Assembly (NCBI GenBank): GCA_006937955.1
Contig: SSNP01000019.1
Span: forward strand, 5,320,103 to 5,384,102
DNA: 64,000 nucleotides
Direction of reading: 5' to 3'
DNA from: Pachypanchax playfairii
Lineage: Eukaryota; Chordata; Actinopteri; Cyprinodontiformes; Aplocheilidae
A program made the translations under genes and the position numbers. Positions 48,218 through 60,765 of the stretch are shown here, one piece after another. The notes beneath the pieces were generated by a model. The model ran no database searches. It was not told where the DNA came from and saw nothing but the letters and a program-made list of their open reading frames with translations. How positions within the stretch are numbered: position 1 is the stretch's first letter; each line of letters opens with the position of its first letter.

Positions 48218-48665
48218 TTAAAGCAGAACTAAGTAAGTTTTGCTCTCGCTCTCCCCCTACTGGTCCCCTGTGAAAGCTCACTGTCGTAACGTTCCCCCGC
48301 CGCCGCCCCCCCAACAACAACGCGCAGAGAACGCTTTTGCAAGGAGAAAGAAAAACAAAACCAAGAAAATGTCTCGACAGGTGAGTATTATTGTCATCTT
48401 TGCGCTCCTAAGGGTGGCGTTGCTAACAACGGCAAGGGCTTCATGCTTGTATTTATGTACGTGAGTGTGAGTGCCGTAAAGCAGGTTTGTTCTCGCGAGG
48501 TTAGTCGGGTCCGATCCACTGAAAGTTGCAAGTGCTGCTTTCAGGACACAGACCCCGGAGGGAGGAGAGGGACCCACGAATCACCCCGCCAAGTCCTTGT
48601 TTACCCCCACAGGGACTCTAGAAAACATTTATTGAGGTGAAAAAACTTACTTAGTTCTGCTTTAA
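48218..48665. mobile_element. TTAA-type element with 24-bp perfect inverted ends
   Basis: TTAAAGCAGAACTAAGTAAG then TTTT at the left is matched exactly by its complement at the right (48642-48665). The 448-bp interior is GC-rich and has AAAATGTCTCGACAG followed by GTGAGTATT (48367-48389), an ATG just before a strong splice donor. The ends resemble those of the 46312 and 59956 elements (AGCAG-ACTAA-TAA-TTTT), so they may be distant relatives. Confidence 0.85.
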
Positions 48666-48669
48666 CCAA

Positions 48670-49760
48670 ATAAATAAAAAAAAAACAAACAACTATCCTG
48701 ATAGAGACCTGGACCTACTAATGTCAACTTCACAAAAACTGACTTTTAAATTTCTGATGTAACAGTAAACGGATTTTCCACTTGAGTCTGTGACATTTAA
48801 TTTTTTTTCTCTGTGAGCTAAAGTACTGGTGACCTGTTCAGGATATACAGGGCCACATTTCTCTTCAAACGAACGCCTGCATATGTACCAGAACATCTCC
48901 ACCCAATTACCCTGAACAGAATGAAGCATATAAAAATAAAAACAACACAAAGGTTTCACTTGTTCCTAAAGCTGGTGTTTAAGCAGCTTTCAAAGAGGCA
49001 GCACATCCTCCAAAACCGCTCATAAACATTCATTTTAATGTGTTTTTGGGTCATTATGGCTGCTTCACTGGTCTTTTTTAACTTAATCGTGGAAGAGATG
49101 TGAAAATCTGACATGGACGTAATTCATATTTTCCATAATGTTGTTGAAAAGAAGTCAAGTGTGTGTACTTCTATACATTTTTATGCATTTTCTAGAAATG
49201 TTTTTTGGTTGAGCAATTTTAAACCACTGTAATGAGCCGGTAAAATTGTGAAGCAGGCAAAGCATTAATAAAAAAAAAGGGATAATCTAAAAAGTTTGCT
49301 TTTTGTGTTGGATAACTTACTGTGTTACATAGACTTTATTTAGAAATGGATCTTTATAAGAAAAGAACTAATCTGTTTAATGTTTAATTTAATAAAACTC
49401 AGATGCATTGCTTTTCAGAATAATCTGGGTTTAAGGGGGATTTTCTAAATAATCTTCCACCAACACGTAATCACCAGAGTAAACAGTTTCTTCCATGTGG
49501 ATGTGTTTAGTGTACAGACACAATAGCGAATCAAAGAGCTGGGTCAGGACTGGTTATTGTCTGTGTGTGGGTGCAGGAAGTCTCCATCGTGACTAATGGG
49601 TCACTGCCTCTAATTAGAGGAACTCACACACATGTACACACACACCAGCACACATACACATAAATACAAAGACTCACAAAAACAAAATGAGGTTCAAATA
49701 ATGGAAATGCAGTTCTGTTTGTTTTTTTTCTAGTTTGGACTTTTTCTGTTTTCAGTTTAA
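48670..49760. other. non-coding
   Basis: AT-rich with a short ACACAC-rich stretch near 49625-49660. No gene is supported. Confidence 0.55.
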
Positions 49761-49845
49761 GCAATCGAATCCAACTTTATTTATAAAGCGATTTAAAACA
49801 GCCACAAAGTTGTTTTACAGTAAAACAAGTTAAAATGATAAAAGA

Positions 49846-50383
49846 TTAAAGGTGCAGTATGTAAGAATTAGACCTTGTAGTCAAATCAGAGTCCTGCAGT
49901 TCATGTAGAAAAAAAAACATCTGTTCTCACCCCCTCCCTTCCCTGATTTTTCTGTTGGGTTGCCAGTTCTGATGTTAATCCTTGTTTAGTTTCTCTTATG
50001 TGTTCAATTTTTGGGAATGTCTGAAGGTCTATTTGTTTAGCATTGAGTTTTCCTAAGTGTGTCTGAACGCCCCATCACATGCAGCTCGGCTGCTCAGTTG
50101 GAAGGATGTGGTGGTTTCTTACTTTTTGCTGCTCGTTGTGGAATTACAGCGGCTTGTGTTGAAGACTTGGCAGACTCACATGTGATTTGTTATGGAACCA
50201 GGAAGTCTGGACGTGTAAGTAAGGATTCTGGTCTGGGTTAGCCTTTTTAAAATGACAGAAACTAGCGACCACCCAGCCGGCTGAGATCGAGATCTGTTAC
50301 AATGGGACTTTATTTTCAACATCTGACATTAGACTGTTGTGTGAGTATTTCACTGTAAAATTCTTACATACTGTACCTTTTAA
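49846..50383. mobile_element. TTAA-type element, family TTAAAGGTGCAGTATGTAAG
   Basis: Left end TTAAAGGTGCAGTATGTAAG and right end CTTACATACTGTACCTTTTAA (one inserted base) with TTAA at both; 538 bp. The interior carries a 60-codon frame and, at 50192-50220, ATGGAACCAGG to ACGT followed by GTAAGTAAGG, another ATG-then-donor arrangement. No transposase. Confidence 0.8.
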
Positions 50384-50389
50384 ACAGCA

Positions 50390-51690
50390 GTCACACAACA
50401 TGAAATAGGAACAAGAATAATATACATAAAAAAACAATTGACATAATAATAAAACAAATAACTTAAAATTAACTGAAGTCAGCCTCTCAATAGGTGTATA
50501 ATATTTCTGGGGAATACATTTTAAGGAATCTTTAATCACAGGCCGATCTGAGGCCCGTCCAATGCAGATCGGCAGATCATTTAATCGTTCAGGAGCCACA
50601 AAAAGTAAAATCTCCTAAAAATTCAAACCCTGGATTTAATAAATCAGAGCAGTTTCGGTTACCTGATTTTCCAGTAATTTGTGTTTTTCTTGTTCTATTC
50701 TGGTTATTGTTAGTTTGGTATTGTGTCAGTTTTATTTATACAGCACATTGAAACTACGGGTGTCCAAGGTCTGTTACATCTTGACCAAAGTAAAACACTT
50801 AGATCAGATAGAAATAAAAACATAAAACAATCGGCTCAAGTTTGGTCTCAAATGCTGCTTTAGCTGTAAGTCAATGAGAAAAGGTCAGTTTTCAGCAGAG
50901 ATTTAAAAAGTTTGACTCTTTGAACCATCTGTAGTTTAACTGTTTAGCAGCTTTGGAGCAACTGCAAAAGCTGAACCATTAATATTTTAATTTGGATCTT
51001 TGAACATGTACAACTGGTCAGATGACCAGAGTCGTGTTACAGGAGCACATACAGGAAGATCATACATGTTACATTATTGACAGCATTTTTCATTTATTTA
51101 TTTCCCCTTGCCTGCTTAGTTTTGTTTTACATAAATGTTTTCAGTTTAGCAGTTCATTTTTGTAACAATAAACTGAGTTTTTGCCTTCTGGTTTCCTGAT
51201 CTTGGTTTGGATTTTCTTGCTCTGTGTTTCTGTTTGTCATTGTCCTTCCTCCAACACACCTGATCATTATCTGTAATCACCCACTTTACAAATCTTGTTG
51301 TTCCCAGCTTGGATTCAGTATCTGTTTCTAAGGTTCGCTTCCTGTTTTGATCTGTCACCATTTAGTGTGAGTGGGGCTTATTTTCTGTTTGTTTATTGGG
51401 TCTAAATCATCTTTTGGATTCTACCTGTCTGTCGTTGCCACTTGCTAGCAACATTATTTGGTGTTGAAATATACTAATTTGATGTCAGTCCATTATTTTG
51501 CAAAGTAAAAATGCATCCAAGTTGTTTATGTGTTGAGATAACAACATGAGGTTTGTCACATTGGCAAGATTTGTTAAAATAATGAAAATGAAGAGAGAAA
51601 ATTCATGTAGGCTAGATATTTTGTTGTCCAGCTAAAAGCTAGAGGTTTTGTTTGGATGCCACCTGTTCCTCTTCCATTTTGTCTGAGAGC
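50390..51690. other. non-coding region upstream of trpc7
   Basis: Contains a dispersed-repeat fragment at about 50725-50800 (TTTATTTATACAGCACATTG). Otherwise AT-rich with no gene. Confidence 0.55.
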
Positions 51691-51831
51691 TGACTTCCTG
51701 CGCGCGCACTCCTGCTTCTTCTTTAATTAGTGCGCGCGCGCTCTCCTGGATGAAGGTGGCGGTTCCTGCTCGTCGCTGCTGCGCAGCGCAGAAGAAACTT
51801 GTGCTTTTGAAACTTTAACAAACACCGCTAA

Positions 51832-51858
51832 ATGTCTGCCACAGCCAAAAGAATTTAA
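51832..51858 (+). other. short upstream open reading frame in trpc7 leader
   Basis: ATG at 51832 reads eight codons (MSATAKRI) to TAA, ending 27 bases before the main ATG at 51886. If present in the mRNA it could dampen translation of the main frame. Confidence 0.4.
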
Positions 51859-51885
51859 AGTATATGCAGCTGAAGAAGTCTCCAG

Positions 51886-52373
51886 ATGTCTGACGGGGGA
51901 GAGGGAAGCGACAGCGGCGGGAGAGCGCATCTGTCAGAGTCTCCCTCGCCGCCTCTGTCTGTCAGTCTTCCCCGAGGATTACCTCCATCCCCGCGGCCCC
52001 TGGACTTCTTCTCCTCCGCCTCACCGCTGTTGGGGGACACAGACCCGCCTTACCTCGCCTCCTCAGAGTGTTTTCACCTGTCTTTAGAGAGTCGGGAACT
52101 CGGGGGCTCTACGCATTTGACACCACCAAAGTTCCGCCAGCGCACCGCGGACACCGTCTCGACCTTTCGTTCGCGGCCAGATGTGCGGATAGACGAGGGA
52201 AATGACCACTACGATGACCCGCTGCCCAAGTGGAGAGGGCGAGGCTCGGCGAGCACCGAGCTGCTTCAGCACCGCGGACAGAGACCCCACAGGGCTCCGG
52301 AGCTCTCAGACTACGGGAACCACTTCTCTACCGAGAACATAGACACAGAGTTCAACTCTGAAACACGCCAATC
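51886..52373 (+). CDS. trpc7: trpc7 candidate coding exon 1 (N-terminal extension)
   Basis: 488 coding bases starting at ATG 51886; an in-frame TGA at 51871 rules out a longer frame within this exon. The exon ends in CAATC before GTGAGTCC, a good donor, leaving two bases of a codon. The next exon (57268) supplies one base before its frame, so the two join in phase as ...ETRQ-S-VEAMHRRH. The encoded 162 residues are rich in S, P, R and D/E, without a signal peptide or domain, and are probably disordered and cytosolic. Human TRPC7 starts with a much shorter leader, whereas TRPC6 and the long TRPC3 form have longer first-exon leaders, so this would be a fish-type extension. The link to exon 2 is inferred from phase, CpG context and distance (4.9 kb), not from homology. 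The alternative is that this exon belongs to another transcript and trpc7 starts at 57278. Confidence 0.55.
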
Positions 52374-55300
52374 GTGAGTCCTGCTGTTATCATGTCCTCT
52401 CAGTTCAAATCCACACATTCAATAACCACTTTCAAACTGTTTCTTTATAAACTTTGCAGTAATTAGTTAAAAGGTTATACAAAGAATAAGCAAACCCTAT
52501 TAGATCATTTCATTGAAAGCCACTTGGAGGTCTTTGTCAGTTTGGATCAGGATTTTCACAGAACCAGTTGGAGGATTGATTTAAACTCACATGTGCAGGA
52601 GTCAGTATGAGTTAGACATTTTAAAGCACATATTTCACAAGCATTAAACAGCAATAACATTTAAACTTTTGGAGCTTTGATGTGTATTAGTTGTGTTAAA
52701 ATGTGATGCAGAGCTCAAAAACAAATTAATCCCCATTCTATAAATCTTACTTTGTGGTATTTTGTACATGTGCGTCTGTAAAGTAGTCGAGTTTGAATGA
52801 TTTAGTCCCCTTTTCTCATCACAGCCACTATTTACCTCCATGTACAGAGAAAGCCTTTTGATTAGGTCCAATACATAAATGCAGAAGCACCTGTGAGTGT
52901 GTGTGTGTGTCTGGAAATGTTAGTGTGGATAAGATAAACAGCAAACCTATTCAGGATAAGATGGAGCCCACTAGGATGCTCAAATCAACCTAACAGTCTC
53001 TTACAAATCCCCTAACTCGGTATTTAATTACTTTACCTTCTGATAAAAAGCTCAAAAGACGACATTAGGAGTAGAGTCCACTTCATTGTGATTTGGAGGG
53101 ACGTAAATGATTGCTGGAAAATGAGAATTCAGCACAGCCAGCTTGCAGCCGTGACTATCAGGAGTTGAGAATGACAGGCCTCAGTGTTGGCTCTTTGATC
53201 TTCCCTCGTCTGCCTCTTTGATTCACCAGTGTTTGGTTTAAAAGGTCTCTCATAGTAAAGATGTATGTTGGCTTCTTCTAATGCCTGTCACATGTGTCTG
53301 CTCATGTGAAAAGGGTGTAAAAGAGGGTGAGCGGACCTGTTTCTCATTAATACTGAGTTACGCTGCAGAAACTGACCTTTGATCTGAAAGGCAATTTGCT
53401 GCTTGAAAAAACTTCTATATGCATGTGTGTGTTTATGAAAGTCTCAAACATGCTGCTCATATTAATGTGCTGATGTTTATGCTGAGTTGAAAACTCATCA
53501 TCCTTTACATTTGACCTTAAATCTAATTTATATTTTTCTCTTCGCTGGCTATAGTTGAACTGTAAGGGAGCAAACTTTGATAAAAATGGCGCTGTGACCC
53601 GACCTTAGAAAGTTCAAGCTGGAAAATTTGGGCATTCCGAGCAATTATAAACTAAAAAAACCCCACAGATATAATTAAAGACATGTAACAAAAATGAAAA
53701 ACACAAGTTAGGATTTGTGTTGCTGGAAGAACTTCCACTTTGATACATAAAAATGGTGCAACTCTGAGGTTTAACATCAATTTTCCCTTTCAGTTTAATT
53801 CCCTTCAGGTTTTTAACTTGGTCCTACTCATCAAACCATTTGTTTGACCCTTCACACCCTGGAAGAGACAACTCTGAATCAAACAGTAATTCAGCATACA
53901 GTATTGGTGAAAGTAACAGGAAATGATCACTGCAAAGTAAAACGGAGTAATTCACCTCTCACGTCAAGGTGTGTGTTAGCACAGCTAAAAATCTACCAGT
54001 TTCAAAACACTTGATAAATTGTCATTATTTATTGACCAAAAATGTGTCCAAATTCCAAATATTGTTTTTAAAAAAGGAAATAACTTGTAGAATAAAAAAA
54101 ATCTCAGTTATTTAATCCCACTTGTGTTTACAGGGTTTCTTGAGTATTTATTTCTGTTCTGTTCTTTTGAAGGACTCATTTCAGGATTAAATCCTGTTGA
54201 GGTCATTGACTGGGTCATTATAACAAATAGAACCTTTTTAGTTCAATCTTTTAACTTGCTTGTAGTTTTGCTGGTTGTGGGATTCTTGTCCTGCAACATA
54301 ATCCAGTTTCATCTTATCTTTAGCTTGACGCTGCCTCATATCTGACCCTGTAATACCTGGACCATCAGCACCTCCGTGAACCACACACACTCAGGACAGG
54401 CTCTGCAATGTCACACTTTATTCAACTCAAACAACTTATGCTGCCATTTTTCTTTTCTTTTAGAATGAATCAAGTTTATCTTGCCCACCTTTCTAAGCTG
54501 GTTCAGTCTTTTTTATTTACCTTTAGAAACAATAACATTTATCACGTTAAGCTACAGTATCAGATGGAGCTTCTGGGTCTTTGCTGTTTCCATTTTCAGA
54601 GTAAACTTGCTGACTGACAGCTGTCTCAATTGTTTTCCACTCATGAATAATCATTCTCATTGTAGAATAATACACTCCAACTTACATGGAACTGGCCTTT
54701 AAAACCTTTTCCAGACTGATGCATTAATTGCATTGTTGGCTTCATTTGTGAGGTTTATCCTTCTGCATAATGCAACAAAAGTCTGAATTTAGCAGGCCAG
54801 CAAACGGCTCAAACTTCAGCTTTTATAGCCTTAATTGCACTTTCTGATGATTAATTAATCGCTGTATTTAATTAACAGAACCAGATATTCATGGTTTAAA
54901 CAGAAAACTTTCAGAGTGGACTCATGTTTTAATCACTTCTGCTGCAATTCGTTTTAATTTTAGTTTCTTCTCCTAATCTAAATGTACAAACAGCCTTTTT
55001 ACAATCTGTCACCTTCTATCAGTACAAGATTTCTCATTTTATATCAATAAGCTAAAAACTGAGTGAACCAACTAACATTAGTTCCAGTGTGTTAGTACCT
55101 GTACTAGCTTAGTACAGTTTCTGGGTTTGTTAAGCCACACCGGGGAAGAAAGAAGAAGTCTAGAGGACATTTATTGTGATACTCAAACCTCAGAACTGGA
55201 ACTACTTGTTCTGTATATGTAGTTAAACAAAACAAATATTTGATCATTTTTTGACAAAAAAAAAAAATCTGGATCTTTCTTTCTGCTACAACCAAACCAA

Positions 55301-57214
55301 AAATTGAAAACTCTGAGCCTCAGTCAAAGTTAGGACTCACCTGTTTTAGTCTTGAGTTTTTACAGTATTAGTAATATTTTCAATATAAATGTTTTTCTTT
55401 TATCTCAGTGTAACAATCAGCAAAATGGACTGCACAAAAAAAACATCTTTCTTTTTCCTTTAAATGGAGTAAACTCGATCACAAGATTATCCAAATAATT
55501 TTATATTTACCAGTAAAATCTGCTTTTTTCTCACCAACAATGTAACTTTTCATTTGAATTTGGCAGCCCGTTGCTAATAATACATCTGGACATGTAATTT
55601 AAAGTGAAGGTTTTACTAATTGTCCCAAAGAAATTCACCAAAGACTACATATCTGAGTAAATTAAAGTGGAGAGTTTTAAGTGTCTGGAGAATGACAGAG
55701 AATTATACAGATGGATGATTATTAGACTTCTATTCAACAGTCAGGCAGAAAATTAATTCTAGAGGGACGGGATGAAGTATAATGTACATGTGGTTTGTTT
55801 AAAAAGGCAGTGGAATCTCTAATTATTTAGCAAGACATTTAATCTTGCTTTAGCACTGTGCAAAATCTAAATACAATGTTATTTTCTGGGTATGTAAACA
55901 GAAATGTTCATACAAAACTAGTGTCACTAGTCTCACAGACACAGAAACCATTTTACTTCCATTTATCAATCTTTATTTCATGTGTCTCCTCTTGTTTGAG
56001 TTGCTGTTTTCCCACCCAAATGACTCAGATAAAATTCTATTTCAAATCCAAATCACAGATCAAAGATGGATGGAGAAGGAGATAAAAAATGATGGAAAAT
56101 GGCAATTCATTACCTGCTTATAAGGTTATCTAAATGGGCTAGCAGTCAGACTGTCCCTCTGTTTAGAAGGAATCCTCATCAGTGTTTCCAAATACAAGAT
56201 GTCTGAGAGTTTGTGGGGGTTGATGAAGAAATGTGGCACCTTTCCCTGCTTAATGTGTTGTGGAAAAATGAACCAAACTGCAGCCTTTCTCTAAGAGAAA
56301 AGAAATATTGACACAGGTACCGCATGCTGTGGATTGTCTATTGGTTTTTGTTGTACATATTTTGTGTTGCCATCATGCATTCAGAGACTGAAACTGTCCC
56401 AGGCTGCAGAAATTGAGTAAAATGCAGATTCTGTTTCATCTATCAGTGATTGACAGCCTGAGTCATACACATTTGATTGTATAAATCAAAATAAAACAAA
56501 TGCAAACCTTTCATATGATTTAATCACACTCCGATGAATGCACACACTCTTTCACACACATGCACAGGGGGTTTAGCCTCGGTGAGCTCGCTTCATTTTC
56601 ACAGCTTCACATCTTCAGGCACCCCTGGGTGAATATATCTACCATGAACACGTTTCCATTTTCACCTTTTCTTCAGAGTCCTGCTTTCTCTCACACACAC
56701 ACACGTTTGTGCAGACACAGTGTTTGTGTGCGTAGGTGTAGATAAAGAGAATAATTACAAATAACTGAAATTAAACTCAGACCTACTGATAATTATGCTA
56801 ATGATGATAATTTCACCATGTTTACAATAATAGTTATTTTAAAAAAAATATGTGTATGAAAGAATCAGATTAAAAGTTTTAGTTCACAAGTTTGGATTCT
56901 TTTCCAGAAAGAGAAAAAGTTGAAACTAATCTGGAGCTGGAACGGCTTGAATGGTTTTATGTTACTATGAATAAAGTCCAGTTTACCATTGACTGGTTTC
57001 TTTGGGGAGTTTTTCATACCAAAGCCAGTTGAGCTGGCAGCTTCATCATAATCGTTCCAGCCAAAGCTGTTGACATCACTGAGCCTTGACCTTTAGATAT
57101 GTGGTAGCAGCTCTGATCTGGTTGTTTTCTGCAGGATCAGAGCAAAAATCTGTGTTAACGCTGTTTTTCATCTAATTCCCTAAACTTCAATTGCTGCTTT
57201 GCAGNNNNNNNNNN

Positions 57215-57259
<45 letters not shown>

Positions 57260-57267
57260 ACCCTCAG
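52374..57267 (+). other. candidate intron 1 of trpc7
   Basis: GTGAGT at the 5' end, CCCTCAG at the 3' end; 4894 bp including a gap. AT-rich. No other exon, RNA gene or large transposon was recognised. Confidence 0.5.
57205..57256. other. assembly gap (10 N) followed by poly-T
   Basis: Ten N at 57205-57214 are followed by 42 T, then ACTACCCTCAG and the exon. The T run would serve as the polypyrimidine tract, but its true length and the sequence to its left are unknown. Confidence 0.9.
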
Positions 57268-58030
57268 GGTGGAAGCCATGCATCGCCGACACACCACTCT
57301 AAGGGAGAAGGGGCGTCGCCAGGCTGTGCGAGGTCCTGCCTACATGTTTAATGAGCGTGGCTCCGCACTCACTGCGGAGGAGGAACGTTTCCTGGATGCT
57401 GCAGAGTATGGAAACATTCCTGTGGTGCGCAAAATGCTGGAGGAGTCCAAAACTCTAAACTTCAACTGTGTGGACTACATGGGCCAGAATGCTTTGCAGC
57501 TGGCGGTGGGTAATGAGCATCTGGAGGTGACCGAGCTGCTGCTTAAAAAGGATGGTTTGGCCAGGATTGGGGATGGTCTGCTTTTAGCTATATCTAAAGG
57601 TTATGTTCGAATTGTTGAAGCCATTCTCGGCCATTCAGCGTTTGGTGGAGGTCTCCGTCTGGCTCTGAGCCCCCTGGAGCAGGAGATGCGAGATGATGAC
57701 TTTTATGCATACGATGAAGATGGAACACGCTTTTCACATGACATAACGCCTATCATCCTTGCAGCTCACTGCCAGGAATACGAGATCGTTCACATCCTTT
57801 TAACGAAGGGGGCCCGCATAGAAAGGCCTCATGACTACTTCTGTAAGTGTTCAGACTGTGTGGAGAAGCAGAAGAAGGACTCGTTCAGTCACTCCCGCTC
57901 CAGGATGAATGCATACAAGGGCCTGGCCAGTGCAGCTTACCTGTCACTCAGCAGTGAAGACCCTGTGCTTACCGCTCTGGAGCTCAGCAACGAACTGGCA
58001 AGACTGGCCAACATCGAGACAGAGTTTAAG
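57268..58030 (+). CDS. trpc7: trpc7 ankyrin-repeat exon (TRPC channel N-terminus)
   Basis: The exon is bounded by CCCTCAG and GTAACG. Counting from the in-exon ATG at 57278 it encodes 251 residues. REKGRRQAVRGPAYMFNERG (9-28) is the TRPC3/6/7 signature. Ankyrin repeats follow at roughly 36-64, 70-91, 97-125 and 155-182. H185, C189, C191 and C194 form the H-x3-C-x-C-x2-C cluster that binds zinc in TRPC channels. SHSRSRMNAYKGLAS and ALELSNELARLANIETEFK close the exon, matching the TRPC exon boundary before NDYRK. MHRRHTTLREKGRR and ANIETEFK favour TRPC7 over TRPC3 (MTVMREKGRR, ANIEKEFK) and TRPC6 (AHRRQTVLREKGRR). The product would be a plasma-membrane, calcium-permeable cation channel subunit opened by diacylglycerol after phospholipase C activation, assembling as tetramers. 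The N-terminal ankyrin domain is cytosolic. Membrane helices, pore and TRP box are not in this window. No stop or frameshift is seen. Confidence 0.95.
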
Positions 58031-59955
58031 GTAACGTGCCAGTCTTTACCCTTTTGATTTTATCTTCCGTGTCACTACGCTTTGATGTATTTGTTCAGAT
58101 TGTGACAAGTGTTTATATAAAAACATTTCTATGAACTTATCTCACAATATGGTTGCAGACAGAGTTCAAAGTTCACTTATAAAACATCAAGTTCTTTCAT
58201 AACAGAAACAAATTTGACATTGTGTGTAAGATTATTTAAAATAGTGACGTCACGGCCCACCTTTCATGTGCAAAAAGCACGCTTTAGTTGCTTTCATACA
58301 TAAGCAGAATATTTTACAAGCAGGAATTTAATGTGCTTTTTCCAAACGGACACTTCCCAAATGCAAAACATGTGTTTCACATGTGCCATACATCTAATGT
58401 GTTTTTCAATGTAATTCAATCCCGTTTTTGCTTGATCCAGTAAGATTTTAGTAACATACACGAGAGAAAACTCATAGTTAGATGTGGAAAATAGAATTTT
58501 TTTTTTTATTATTTGTATTTGTTAATGTGTTTTGTGAGTGGTAATTCAAACTGCAAAGAAGAAACTACAGTATATATTACTGTGTTTTCATTTATTTTAA
58601 TAACTTATTCTTTCACCCAAAATGAATCAGCTTTCTTTTCAAAAATTTTGTTTTTTCTGACTTTGCAAAAATATATACAATTGAACTTCTATTTTTTTAT
58701 CATTAGGTGAATATTAACTGAATAAAATCAGAAAATGTTCATGCATTTTGACCTTGAATGTTACATTGAGCAGATTTGATACATTTACTACATTCAGGTT
58801 GGACAGAAGATCTGAAGTCTCCATAACATTTATTTAAATAAATCATTGTAATGCTTTCAACAAGATTAAATTGTTTTTCTGTTATGTTACTCATTACACA
58901 CTGAGCTCAGAGTCAAAAGTGTTTATATGCTCTTTCCCCTTGAAGCCCCTCCCACACTGAAAAGAACTAGTCTGTCCTGATTGGTCAGCTGGTCAAAAAT
59001 GATGAAGCACACAGCAGCTATTTACTCTGTAATTGAGGTGAGCCACAGCAGTAACATTATGCAAATATGTTACATATTATTGACAATGATAGGTTTCATT
59101 CACTGTGGTATTTTCAATCATTTTATAAAATGTTTTGAAATTCAGAATTTTGGGAAAGAGGGGAAAAAAGAAGTTCGATTTGCTTCTCTGTTTTTCAACC
59201 TTCTTCCTACAAAGAACTGAACTTAATCATTGAGCTCTCATCTTTAATGGATTTCCCATGTGCACTTCTATCTCTTTATTACTCTGTAGAACTACATATT
59301 TTCAATCTAATCTCCTCTTGGGTGAAATAAAAAAATGCAAAATGCACTTTAGGTCTTGATGAAAATATTAAAGATTCATTGTTGTGTGGTTGTGTGTGTG
59401 TGCATGTGTTAGGATATGTTCAGGTTTTTAAAACATGAATAGATTTTAAACGAACTTCTAGAAAAGCCTAAGGAAATCAAAAGGAAAGAGCACCAATAAA
59501 ATCTGATCTATTTGAGCTGGAAGCAAAACAAACTACTTTTTAATGGGTTTATTAGGAGGTCAAAAGTTGGCTGATTCGACTGAAAACATAATTTAATGCT
59601 AATTAGGTCATTAAGTAAGGTACATTAAGTTCACCTGGCAACCAAAATACAATCATGAATAAAAGCTAGACTAAATCCTTTCTAAAAATATTTCCATTTG
59701 ATGATTACATGTAACCATTATAATAATTAAATGGTTGCTGCTATAGTTTAGTTTTTCTGTAAAAATCTCCCTCCTTGTTGGGTTTGTAAAAGATAAACAG
59801 CACAAGGCAGCAGTTCAAATACAATCTACTGTGCATTTTAACCAAAAGCAGAACAGATGTGATAATCCCTGAGTTTGAATTATGCAACATATTTCCCCCA
59901 TCAGCTGTTCCCTTTACAAGCATAACAAACAGTTACTTTTCATTCTGTCACAAGC

Positions 59956-60765
59956 TTAAAGCAGTACTAAATAACTTTTAAAACTTTAAGCTACTGTTAT
60001 GAAACTAGTGGATACTCACTGAAAAACCTGTTCAGCTTCATATTAGACACTCTGAACACCTCTGATCACTCTATACTACATTTAAAGGTGGGATATGGAA
60101 CTTGGAACAGAATAACACAGCACAAAGCCGTCAGCCATTTGTGTGGCAGACTTGTTAATACCCCCCGCGCACGCTCCAATGCTCGGGTCGACCAGTATTC
60201 CTTACAAAACCTACTCGGATCCCCGATCCGAGCAGGACAATAAAATATCATGAGTTCAATTCACTAATCATGCTCTCCAGCCCCGCTGATCACACACTGA
60301 GCAGCTCCTACCTGTTTGTAGCTCAGTCATCGATTTAGTCAAAGATCTCATAGTTTTCCTGCGGCTCTTCTCAAGCAAACCCTCCTAAGATCCTCTGTCC
60401 TCCTCACACATCATCCTGCATGCCCAGCTATCCAATAAAATTAAAAAACGCAATAAAGTCCTCCGTGGTGTGTCTCCCAGTGTCCAAACATTTGCCTGTC
60501 GCTCTGACGATACAAAAAAAGTAAAAATAACATCATATTTAATGTTCCTGTCCTGAGAGAATTTATTTGATAGGTAAAATATATTTATGGAAAAATATAG
60601 AAACAAAAAATAAACAATAAATCTTTTTATTGAAGTCAAGACTGTGGAACAGCACATGTGCAGAAGGAATTGGTAGCATGTCTCAGCAGGAAGCATACTG
60701 TATTTCAACAGAAGCAATGGCCGCCTGAGACACAGTAGCGGAAAAGTAATTTAGTACTGGTTTGA
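59956..60765. mobile_element. TTAA-type element, family TTAAAGCAGTACTAAATAA, copy 2
   Basis: Left end TTAAAGCAGTACTAAATAAC; right end complementary with TTGA in place of TTAA. Its outer parts match 46312-47007, but it carries an extra GC-richer middle (about 60080-60330) not obviously shared, perhaps a second element nested at TTTAAAGGTGGG (60080). It lies in trpc7 intron 2. No transposase. Confidence 0.75.

Larger units (their letters stand above)
51690..52380 (+). promoter_or_regulatory. CpG-rich promoter and first-exon region of trpc7
   Basis: The sequence shifts sharply from AT-rich to CpG-rich, with CGCGCGC runs near 51702 and 51731 and dense CG through 52360. It encloses the candidate first coding exon and ends at its splice donor. 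No TATA box at a convincing distance was seen, so a CpG-island promoter with dispersed starts is likely (inference). Confidence 0.6.

Noticed and set aside
57191..57277. N-terminal MLLC-X-polyF start for the TRPC exon
   Set aside because: Translation of the gap and the intronic poly-T. The exon begins at 57268 after the CAG acceptor.
57268..58030. Assignment to trpc3 or trpc6
   Set aside because: The exon start (MHRRHTTLREKGRR) and its end (ANIETEFK) fit TRPC7 better than TRPC3 or TRPC6. Teleost paralogue status (a or b) cannot be decided here.
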